A DNA stretch of 64,000 bases from positions 2,170,001 to 2,234,000 of the forward strand of contig NZ_CP144459.1 of assembly GCF_050320395.1 (NCBI RefSeq), in the 5' to 3' direction. The stretch is from Treponema_C sp050320395 (GTDB lineage Bacteria > Spirochaetota > Spirochaetia > Treponematales > Treponemataceae). The notes beneath the pieces were generated by a model. That model was given only the letters and a program-made list of their open reading frames with translations, had not been told where the DNA came from and did not search any database. Of the stretch, positions 23,414 to 30,626 are shown one piece after another. The first letter of the stretch is position 1; the number at the start of each line of letters is the position of its first letter. A program made the position numbers and the translations under genes.

Positions 23414-23950
23414 ATGGGAGCTAAGAGTAAGGCACAGGAACACGGTCTTGTAGAACTCATTATCGACAAGTGGGACGGCGGCAAAAATACGATAGTCTAC
23501 GTTACCGAAGAAGTCAATAAAAAAATTCAGGAACTGGGACTTAAGGTAACAATCAGCCGAGAGGGAATCCGCCGTGTAATAAAATCGCATAAGGAAGAAA
23601 TTGAAGATACGCAAAAAGCAATAGAAGCTGCAAAGGCAATGGCCGAAGTTTTAAAGGATTATCCGGGAACGGAAATGAGCGAGGCGGTTCTTATGCAGAT
23701 GACAAGCCTTATCGCAAAAGACTTACGCACTATAGACAGTTTGGAATTTGATGATCCTGTCGATTTATTCCAATCCGCCGCCCGTGTTGCGGAAGCTCAA
23801 TTAAAACTTTCCAATTACCGTACAAAGGCAATTAAGGCGTTGGAAAAAGCAAAAGAAGAAATAAAAAAAGAATTGCAAAACGCAATTAAAAGCGATACCG
23901 ATCTTTTACAAAGGCTTTATGTAATCATCGATAAGGTTGAGGTTAAATAA
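23414..23950 (+). CDS. Small terminase-type protein, Mu gp27 / DUF3486
   Basis: A protein of 178 residues of DUF3486: helix-turn-helix N-terminus with LVELIIDKWDGGKN, then LKVTISREGIRRVIKSHKEE and long helices. It lies directly upstream of the large terminase, overlapping as ATAATGA, and is thought to recognise phage DNA for packaging. Confidence 0.78.
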   Translation: MGAKSKAQEHGLVELIIDKWDGGKNTIVYVTEEVNKKIQELGLKVTISREGIRRVIKSHKEEIEDTQKAIEAAKAMAEVLKDYPGTEMSEAVLMQMTSLIAKDLRTIDSLEFDDPVDLFQSAARVAEAQLKLSNYRTKAIKALEKAKEEIKKELQNAIKSDTDLLQRLYVIIDKVEVK

Positions 23951-25470
23951 TGAGCGATATTTTAACCGAACTTGTCGGCGACAATTCAAAAGAGTTACTC
24001 GAAAAAAAAGCACGTCTTGCAAAGGCCGAAAACGATTTTTTTTACTTTTGCAAAACGTACTTGCCGCATTATTTTTCATCGGAGCCCGCTCCTTATCATA
24101 AAACTTTAATAGATATTGCAAACACTCAAAGCCTTACACAAAAACATATTGAAGAAATTAAGCCTCTTATCAAAGAGCAGTATCATTCATATTTAATCCC
24201 GTCCGAAAAGGTGAAGGCTGTTGTAGATATAGAACCCAGAGGATTTTCAAAATCCACGCGCTGGGCATTGGCGTTCCCTCTTTGGAGAATTCTTTTTAAA
24301 AAGAATAATTTTGTCTGTATATTTTGCGCTACACAGGATATGGCAAACAGAGCTTTGCAAAGTATAAAAGACGAAATTGAGGGAAACGATCTTATTTTTG
24401 AAGACTTCGGAGCGATGGAAGGTAAAGTTTGGAAAAGCGATTTTATCACATTAAAAAATGAAACTGCAATTAAAGGTTTCGGTGCAGGGGCTGCAGTAAG
24501 AGGCGTTAAGTTCAGGCAGTACCGTCCGGACTTAATTATTTGTGATGACATTTTAAAAGATGAGGCAGCCCGCACTTTCAGCCAAAGGGAAAAAATATAT
24601 CAGTGGTTTTTGCGTGCGGTAATGCCGCTCGGTCAAGATGTTTTTACGATTATCATAAATACTATTTTTCATTCAGACGATGTTCCGAGCCGTTTATTAA
24701 AACGTATTGCCGCGGGTGAACTTATAAATTGGATAGGATTGCGCTTTGCAGCTTTTACGCCGCAAGGGGTTTCGCTTTGGGCTTCTTATTGGACGGACGA
24801 AAAGCTAAATACAAAAAAAAGAGAGATAGGAAGTGCGGCATTCAGCACGGAATACATGAACGAGCCTTTAAGCGATGAGGAGCGTATTTTTAAACCTGAA
24901 TGGTTTATCCGCTACACGCACGCGGACATAAACACTTTGCGTGTTTACATGGGTGTTGATCCGTCTGCCGGAAAGCATGACGAGTTTGCAATTTTTGTTT
25001 TAGGGATTGCGGAATCGGGGGAGCTGTACGAGCTTGACGAATGGGCGGAGTGCTGCTCCGTTGATACTGCGGTAAATAAACTAATTGAAAAGTATTTAAT
25101 TTATAAGCCTATTTTAATAGGTTTTGAAGAGGTAGGTTTTCAGTCGATTTATAAAAAGCACATTATGGAAGCTGCCGCCCAAAAGAGCGTTTACTTACCG
25201 ATTAAAGGGCTTTCAACACGAGGTATCGGAAAAGAAAGAATCTTATCTTTATCTCCTTTAATTGAAAACGGCTTTTTTAAGTGGAAAGAAAATCACAATA
25301 AAACGATTGACCAATTAACGATGTATCCCAAGTCGGAGTTTGACGATTTGCAGGACGCTTGTTATTACGCTTGGGAAGTTTCGCAAAACACAACAAACGA
25401 AGCTTTTGCATTTAAATTGCAAACGGCCCCTACAAGACTTAAAGCTGCGTTAAGCAGGTTTAGGAGGTAG
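23950..25470 (+). CDS. Large terminase, Mu gp28-like
   Basis: A protein of 506 residues. ATPase part: a variant Walker A (RGFSKST, about 97-103) and Walker B LIICDD (D199, D200). The RNase-H-like nuclease starts with MGVDPSAGKHDE (D337) and continues with LIGFEEVGFQS and FDDLQDACYYAWE near 465. It packages phage DNA into the procapsid by a headful mechanism, cutting host flanks in Mu. Intact. Confidence 0.9.
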   Translation: MSDILTELVGDNSKELLEKKARLAKAENDFFYFCKTYLPHYFSSEPAPYHKTLIDIANTQSLTQKHIEEIKPLIKEQYHSYLIPSEKVKAVVDIEPRGFSKSTRWALAFPLWRILFKKNNFVCIFCATQDMANRALQSIKDEIEGNDLIFEDFGAMEGKVWKSDFITLKNETAIKGFGAGAAVRGVKFRQYRPDLIICDDILKDEAARTFSQREKIYQWFLRAVMPLGQDVFTIIINTIFHSDDVPSRLLKRIAAGELINWIGLRFAAFTPQGVSLWASYWTDEKLNTKKREIGSAAFSTEYMNEPLSDEERIFKPEWFIRYTHADINTLRVYMGVDPSAGKHDEFAIFVLGIAESGELYELDEWAECCSVDTAVNKLIEKYLIYKPILIGFEEVGFQSIYKKHIMEAAAQKSVYLPIKGLSTRGIGKERILSLSPLIENGFFKWKENHNKTIDQLTMYPKSEFDDLQDACYYAWEVSQNTTNEAFAFKLQTAPTRLKAALSRFRR

Positions 25471-25520
25471 GTTAATTAGGAATTAGTTAGAAAATATTTT
25501 TTAAGAGGAGAAATGAAATT

Positions 25521-25964
25521 ATGAAATTTGACAAAACAAGAGTTTATACAGCGGTGAATGCCGATGAGTTAAAAGTTGGTTCAAAAATTATATGCGGAAA
25601 TACATTAATTGAATTGAAAAAAAATGTTCATTACGCTGAAGACATTAAACATCTAAAAAGAATAAATGATGAATTTAAAGAGTACCGGTTTTACTGCGGA
25701 GCAGACAGCTACTCATTGGCTTATCTTATTGATCTGCCGGAAATAGATAGCGACGAAACGGAAAACGGATGGAATTTTGACTTTCATAAAATTCCTCAAA
25801 AACCGCAAGGGGAGATTTTAATACTATTTGATAACGGCTTTATGTCCCGTTATCAAGATCCTTTTCCAATCGGACAGCTTGCAATAGCATGGCGCGTTAT
25901 ACCTATTTTAAGTAAAAAGAAAAGGAAACATATAACGGGAAATATGCTAAGAAAATATAAATAG
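25521..25964 (+). CDS. Hypothetical protein inserted between terminase and portal
   Basis: A protein of 147 residues, AT-rich compared with its neighbours, with its own GAGGAG ribosome site. Pattern DELKVGSKIICGNTLIELKK...YSLAYLIDLPE...IAWRVIP is of a small alpha/beta protein; I recognise no named family. It breaks the terminase-portal pair that is contiguous in Mu, so I read it as an accessory insertion. An ATTAGGAATTAG stretch just upstream resembles the AT-rich junction motif near 13127. Confidence 0.6.
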   Translation: MKFDKTRVYTAVNADELKVGSKIICGNTLIELKKNVHYAEDIKHLKRINDEFKEYRFYCGADSYSLAYLIDLPEIDSDETENGWNFDFHKIPQKPQGEILILFDNGFMSRYQDPFPIGQLAIAWRVIPILSKKKRKHITGNMLRKYK

Positions 25965-25986
25965 ATTTAATTATTCGGAGGAATAA

Positions 25987-27228
25987 ATGAAACATGAATT
26001 AGCGATGGAGATTATACAGCCGGATCAATTTTGGTCGGTTATTTCTTATCTGCCGAACCCTGCCGATTTATTGGCGGATAAGGGAAGTTTTTATAAAACA
26101 GTAGATGAAATGATTTTAGACGCAAAAATAGGCTCCCACTTACGGCTTAGAAAAGACATTGTTACAAGTTTTCCGTTCGTAATTAAACAGGGAAACGCAA
26201 GCGATGAGGTGTACGAATTTATCCGCGATAATTTAACCGCCAATTTAAATTGGGAAACGGACGTTAAAGAATTTTTAACGGCAATAGAATACGGCCATTC
26301 ATTCAGCGAGGTTTTGTGGAAAGAAAATACGCAAGGTAAAATCGTTCCCGATTCTTTACGAAATAAATATCCTGAAGACATTGTTTACAAAATAGGCTTT
26401 GTAAAAACTCAAGGCGGTAAAAAATCGGTGTGGGTTCCCGTCTTAAAAAAAACAAATGAAGAGTTAAATGCTTCGTATAAGTTTTTAATGTACCGCAATA
26501 ATCCGAGAGCCGAAAATCCTTACGGTTTTTCAGACCTTTTAATGTGCTACTGGCCGTGGAAGTTTAAACAGCTCGGCTGGGAGTTTTGGCTTAAAGCGGC
26601 GCAAAAAGCGGGAGTGCCGTCATTGGTCGCTTTGTTTGATGCACCCGACGGAGATAAGGCTCGCAAAAATGCGCAAGTTATTTCAGACACTTTAAGCGAG
26701 TTAGGCGGCGGGGACGGGCTTGCTCTTGCAAATGTAAAAGAGTTAAAAGTGCTTGAAATGTCGGGAGCATTGCGCGACCATAAAACGCTTATAGATACTT
26801 GCAATCAGGAAATAAGTTTTGCGCTTACAACTCAATCATTAAGTACACAGGAAGGAGAATTCGGCACAAGGGCGCAAGCAACCGTTCACGATGAAAATTT
26901 GGTAAGAGTTTGCCACGGCGACGCTCTTGCATTGCAGGGTGTTTTTCAAACGCTCATAGACTGGATGGTGGCAATCAATTTCGGTCAAGAGTTTTCCTCG
27001 CCTAAAGGCGAATTCGATTTACAAAGCTATGCAAGTTTTGAAGAAATTATGCAGGCGATTCAAAATAAAATCCCCGTATCAAAAGAAGCCTTGTACACAC
27101 GCTATAAATTGCCCCGCCCCAAAAATACGGAAGATGAATTTGTGATTCCCGAAATTCAAGACGAGGGCTTTGCTTTGTCGGATAAACCTTCAAAAAAAAA
27201 AGACCGTTTACCCGCACGGGTATTTTAG
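25987..27228 (+). CDS. Portal protein, Mu gp29 / DUF935
   Basis: A protein of 413 residues from ATG after CGGAGGAAT. The DUF935 core is clear: MILDAKIGSHLRLRKDIVTS, FLTAIEYGHSFSEVLWKE, NPYGFSDLLMCYWPWKFK and ATVHDENLVRVCHGDA. The zero frame stops at 27228 just after a run of ten A (27192-27201). The -1 frame continues with RPFTRTGILAQEKAKERELE, which reads as the missing DUF935 C-terminus and then the MuF protein. The product forms the head's DNA entry ring. It is short for DUF935 unless frameshifting occurs. Confidence 0.88.
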   Translation: MKHELAMEIIQPDQFWSVISYLPNPADLLADKGSFYKTVDEMILDAKIGSHLRLRKDIVTSFPFVIKQGNASDEVYEFIRDNLTANLNWETDVKEFLTAIEYGHSFSEVLWKENTQGKIVPDSLRNKYPEDIVYKIGFVKTQGGKKSVWVPVLKKTNEELNASYKFLMYRNNPRAENPYGFSDLLMCYWPWKFKQLGWEFWLKAAQKAGVPSLVALFDAPDGDKARKNAQVISDTLSELGGGDGLALANVKELKVLEMSGALRDHKTLIDTCNQEISFALTTQSLSTQEGEFGTRAQATVHDENLVRVCHGDALALQGVFQTLIDWMVAINFGQEFSSPKGEFDLQSYASFEEIMQAIQNKIPVSKEALYTRYKLPRPKNTEDEFVIPEIQDEGFALSDKPSKKKDRLPARVF

Positions 27229-28685
27229 CGCAGGAAAAAGCAAAAGAGCGAGAGCTTGAAAGCCTTGCGACAGCCTCAAAAAAACGCTTCTTAACGGCTA
27301 TTCAAAATACGGTTAAAACCTTTTTAAATACCCTTTCAAAAAACGGTCAGCCGCCTAAAAAAGAAGATTTACAGGCGGCACCGCTCCCCGATTTCAACCG
27401 TGAACTTTATTCAATAACAAGGCACACTTTTGCAGCTTCTATGCTTGCCGGTATGGAACACGCCGCAGGGAATATAAGCCTTGCAGATGACGCAGGACAG
27501 CCCGATTTGGATATTTCTTTTGCTGCCGAGCCTTTACCCTTTGAAGAGGCTATAGATTTTTTTAAAGGTAAGATTTCTTTTACAAAAGAGGAGTGGGAAG
27601 ACCTTGAACCTAAATTTCGGTTTAGGGCTTTTACGGTTGCCCGCCTTGCAGAAGCTGACCATATCGAAATGCTTAGAGGCAGGCTTTTACATGCAATGGA
27701 AAAGGGAGAGCATTTTGCCGAAACTTGGAAAGATGTAAAGGCTTTTACCGAAGATGCGGATCAGCCTTTTTCCGCCGGATATTTTGAAACAGTATACCGC
27801 ACCAATATGCAGTCGGCATATAATGCGGGACGGCTTATGCAGTATAAAAACAATGAGCCTCCTGCGTGGGAACTTCTTTTTATTGAAGATGGCCGTACAA
27901 GCGATATGTGCCGCGGTCTTGCCTCTATTGCCGGGAACGGGAAGGCATTAGCTGCTTCGCACTCATTCTGGAGTACTTACGGTTTCCCGCCTTACCATTT
28001 TAATTGCAGGACAACATTCCGCGCCGTTTATGATTACGAGATCGGGCACGGAACGACAATTGAGAATATTCCGATGAAACAGATACGAAAAAACTTTAAG
28101 CCTCAAGAAGGCTTCGGCGGCAACCCGATAGAAAAGGAAAGCTGGTGGCGACTGACTGATAAAATGAAAGAGAGAATCGAACGATACGGGATAAAAAAAG
28201 AGGTAGAAGCCGCCGCTAAAGCAGCCGGGATTGATAACTTTGATGTAAGACTTGCACATAATGAAGTTATAAAGAGAGAGTTAGGGCATACAGGGTATCA
28301 TGCAAATTTGGTAAAAGGTGCAGAGCCGAAGCAGCATGAAATTGAAATTGCAAAAATATTAAAAGAAAACGGCTATGAGGTTTTATTTACTCCTGAAAAT
28401 ACATTTATAGAGGGCACAAAAAACCCCGAAGGCGTTATTACAAATCTTAATAGAATAGTTGAAATGAAAAAAATAACCAGCCCGCGTCTTGATAAAATTT
28501 CTGAAAGAATAATAGAAACTTCAGAACAAAATGCCGAAGTCGCAGTATTAAATTTAATAGACAAAAAGAACTATACAGAAGTTGAAGCAATTTCTGAAGT
28601 TAGAAAAACCTTTAAAGAAATAAAAAGCAATCTAAAAGAAGTGTGGTTAATTTGGAACGGAAAATTGAGCAGGATAAAAAAATAA
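27192..28685 (+). CDS. Portal C-terminus plus MuF head protein with toxin-like C-terminus
   Basis: This frame is open from the A10 run to 28685. The first 80 codons look like the portal's C-terminal region. An ATG exists at 27441 (414 residues) but lacks a clear ribosome site. The MuF region spans about 115-205 of that product: YFETVYRTNMQSAYNAGR, then CRGL and PPYHFNCRTTFRAVYD. The last 150 residues resemble a CdiA-C tRNase-type nuclease: KQHEIEIAKILKENGYEV, EG-x(8)-IVEMKKI (E-x-K core) and VWLIWNGKLSRIKK. Such fusions are known as MuF toxins. No immunity gene follows. Confidence 0.78.
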   Translation, partial: KKKRPFTRTGILAQEKAKERELESLATASKKRFLTAIQNTVKTFLNTLSKNGQPPKKEDLQAAPLPDFNRELYSITRHTFAASMLAGMEHAAGNISLADDAGQPDLDISFAAEPLPFEEAIDFFKGKISFTKEEWEDLEPKFRFRAFTVARLAEADHIEMLRGRLLHAMEKGEHFAETWKDVKAFTEDADQPFSAGYFETVYRTNMQSAYNAGRLMQYKNNEPPAWELLFIEDGRTSDMCRGLASIAGNGKALAASHSFWSTYGFPPYHFNCRTTFRAVYDYEIGHGTTIENIPMKQIRKNFKPQEGFGGNPIEKESWWRLTDKMKERIERYGIKKEVEAAAKAAGIDNFDVRLAHNEVIKRELGHTGYHANLVKGAEPKQHEIEIAKILKENGYEVLFTPENTFIEGTKNPEGVITNLNRIVEMKKITSPRLDKISERIIETSEQNAEVAVLNLIDKKNYTEVEAISEVRKTFKEIKSNLKEVWLIWNGKLSRIKK

Positions 28686-28686
28686 G

Positions 28687-28800
28687 GGGCTTACCAGCCG
28701 TGCCTTGCGTTCAGACTTTAATCGGTCGTAAACCCCTCGACGGCACAACGTGGTAGCTGGTCACACCCGCTAACGCCTCACGCCTCCGCCATAATTGTAT
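28687..28800 (+). ncRNA. Possible structured RNA between MuF and methylase genes
   Basis: A GC-richer stretch in AT-rich surroundings, without a reading frame. ACCAGC (28693-28698) can pair with GCTGGT (28756-28761), and GTGCC (28700-28704) with GGCAC (28742-28746), enclosing a smaller stem-loop. It could be a phage small RNA or only a remnant. No terminator of good quality follows. Confidence 0.35.
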
Positions 28801-28885
28801 TATACTTCATTGTGTGTAAAAGTCAAGTGTTTTTTTAGTCTGCAACATTCCGTCAGGATATTATAAATATAAGTAAAATTTCAGT

Positions 28886-29566
28886 ATGAAACTGAATCAT
28901 AATATTGAAATTTTACGAGGCGACTGTATAGAACTTCTTGAAAAAATACCTACACAGAGCGTACAGTCTGTTATCACTGATCCGCCGTATTTTTTGGGAA
29001 TGACACACAACGGACAGAAAGGGACTTTTAATGACCTTGCAATTTGCAAACCGTTTTATGAAAAGCTTTTTTTCGAATACAAACGAATATTAAAACCTGA
29101 CGGCTGCGTTTATTTTTTTACCGACTGGAGAGGGTATGCTTTTTACTATCCTCTTTTTGCTTCTTTAATTGGAATAAGCAATTGTCTTATATGGAATAAG
29201 AAAAGCGGGCCGGGAATTTTTTATCGTTTTGCACATGAATTTGTTCTTTTTTATTCGTCTAAACCTCTTGTAGGTAAACGCTTAGGATTGAATGTTATCG
29301 ATAGTATAGCAGCTTTTAATTCCGGCGCAAAAAAAACAAACGGCGAAAAGGTGCACCCGACTCAAAAACCGGTAGAACTGATAGAAAAATTTATATTGGA
29401 TAGTACAAATGCGGGCGACGTTGTTCTTGACTCCTTTATGGGTTCCGGCACCACAGGTGCCGCGTGTATCAACACCGGGCGGCGATTTATCGGTATGGAA
29501 TTGGACGAGGGATATTTTAATATTGCTAGAACAAGACTTGAAAATAACTTAAAACAAGATAGTTAA
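28886..29566 (+). CDS. DNA methyltransferase, N4-cytosine/N6-adenine type
   Basis: A protein of 226 residues with motif IV first (TDPPYF, D32) and the SAM-binding motif I near the C-terminus (DSFMGSGTTGAACINTGRRF, then IGMELDEGYF), the beta-class order. The gap between them (about 50-140) holds a short target-recognition region. No restriction enzyme lies beside it, so it probably modifies phage DNA against host restriction, comparable in purpose to Mom of Mu but by a different chemistry. Confidence 0.88.
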   Translation: MKLNHNIEILRGDCIELLEKIPTQSVQSVITDPPYFLGMTHNGQKGTFNDLAICKPFYEKLFFEYKRILKPDGCVYFFTDWRGYAFYYPLFASLIGISNCLIWNKKSGPGIFYRFAHEFVLFYSSKPLVGKRLGLNVIDSIAAFNSGAKKTNGEKVHPTQKPVELIEKFILDSTNAGDVVLDSFMGSGTTGAACINTGRRFIGMELDEGYFNIARTRLENNLKQDS

Positions 29567-29651
29567 ACGGGTATTTAAGTTATGAAAACGACCGATTTTT
29601 TTACCTTTTTGCCCGTTCTTTTTATGCGATGTTTGTGGAGTAAATGACAAA

Positions 29652-29927
29652 ATGATTATCTTGCCAATTAAGAAAAAATGGTTTAAGATGATAAAAGCCG
29701 GAGAGAAAAAAGAGGAATATCGAGACATAAAGCCCTATTATAACAGCCGTTTTACTCCTTTTTTAAAATCATACACCCCTATTCATGTTCGATTCAGAAA
29801 CGGATATAGCAGACAAAGTCCGTGTGTTGATGTGCTGTGTTGGGTAAGTATCGGAGAAGGGATTGAGAAATGGGGCGCGCAAACGGGTAAAAAGTATTAT
29901 GTTCTTCATATTGAGAAAGTTTATTAA
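29652..29927 (+). CDS. ASCH-domain protein
   Basis: A protein of 91 residues with the ASCH signature: PIKKKWFKMIKAGEKKEEYRD at the start, then HVRFRNGYS and a VSIGEG segment. ASCH domains are PUA-like and thought to bind RNA; small phage-borne ones are common. Last gene before the right end of the prophage. Confidence 0.7.
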   Translation: MIILPIKKKWFKMIKAGEKKEEYRDIKPYYNSRFTPFLKSYTPIHVRFRNGYSRQSPCVDVLCWVSIGEGIEKWGAQTGKKYYVLHIEKVY

Positions 29928-29984
29928 TGTGCATTGGTAACGATTTGGGTAACAATATAGCCTCAAAACAGGCCTTTTAAGCTT

Positions 29985-30004
29985 GTTTTTAATGCTATTT
30001 AACG
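29985..30004 (-). repeat. Prophage right-end repeat 3 (putative transposase site)
   Basis: Read on the minus strand CGTTAAATAGCATTAAAAAC. It matches repeat 1 at 16 of 20 positions and lies 124 bases inside the terminus. Confidence 0.55.
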
Positions 30005-30058
30005 CTTTTTTACCTAAATTCATTTACATGGGATTTATTTGTAATTATTCTTTAATTC

Positions 30059-30080
30059 TTTATTTTATAATGTTTTAACA
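30059..30080 (-). repeat. Prophage right-end repeat 2 (putative transposase site)
   Basis: Minus strand begins TGTTAAAACATTATAAAATA. It aligns with repeat 1 at about 18 of 21 positions with one gap. Two or three 22-bp MuA sites are the norm at a Mu end. Confidence 0.65.
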
Positions 30081-30105
30081 CGTTTATTTACACTTATGAG
30101 AATTC

Positions 30106-30127
30106 TCATTTTATATTATATTTAACA
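30106..30127 (-). repeat. Prophage right terminus and end repeat 1
   Basis: Minus strand begins TGTTAAATATAATATAAAAT. Mu-family ends start 5'-TG(T). The bases beyond 30127 read as host coding sequence (GERINPEE of a GAF domain), and the bases inside do not. A perfect palindrome ATGAGAATTCTCAT follows at 30096-30109. Confidence 0.7.
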
Positions 30128-30626
30128 TTTCTTCCGGATTTATGCGTTCTCCGAGCAAAAGAATACCGTTTAAATGAGTTTTTTGTTTAAGCGGTACAAT
30201 CAGCGAAGGGTTAAGAGCGCTCATTTGATTCCACACATTTCCCTTTTTAAAACGGCGGGGCAGCTCTTTAATTGTATGAGGGCGGTTGGTTCCGTTTAAA
30301 TAGGAAATAAGCGGATCCGAAGCGGCGATTGCATATACGGTATTCGGGTCAAGAGTTAAGGTACTATAATCATTTTCCAAAACGAAAAACTCCGAATCGA
30401 ATGTTTTGTGTATATACATTGCGGCTCCGTGAACGCGCATTTGGCACATAGACATAAGCAAAATGGCTTCGATTAAAACCGGAAAATCAAGAAGAGAACA
30501 CAAACTTTTTGCGATTTCAATCATCTGCGTACAATCGTACAACTCTTTTTCCTGCTTGGACACGGCAGTGCAGTCGGAAAGGCCGGGACTTTTTTTGCTG
30601 AAACGTTTTGCCTTGAATATATTCAT
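30111..30626 (-). pseudogene. GAF-domain gene truncated by the prophage
   Basis: A reading frame of 171 residues. Residues 30-165 look like a GAF domain (MIEIAKSLCSLLDFPVLIEAILLM, SLIVPLKQKTHLNGILLLGER), but it stops at GERINPEEM, where GAF domains usually continue for 25 or more residues. The final four residues and stop come from the prophage end. The lost part should lie beyond the prophage's left end, outside the window. It is the last gene of a minus-strand operon, adjoining the next gene with no gap. It probably served as a signal sensor. Confidence 0.75.

Larger units (their letters stand above)
1..30127. mobile_element. Mu-like transposable prophage, left end outside window
   Basis: Transposition genes of the MuA/MuB type (15164-18006), an S24 repressor, Gam, GemA, gp27/gp28-type terminase, DUF935 portal and MuF protein identify a transposable phage. 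Capsid, decoration and tail proteins look lambda/siphovirus-like. Virion genes occupy two divergent arms: protease to tail leftward from 10645, lysis to head morphogenesis rightward from 21309. No essential module appears twice, so I read this as one element and not two abutting prophages. The right end is placed at 30127, where a 5'-TGT terminus (read inward) and three related repeats adjoin a cut-off host gene. The left end is not visible. Confidence 0.88.
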
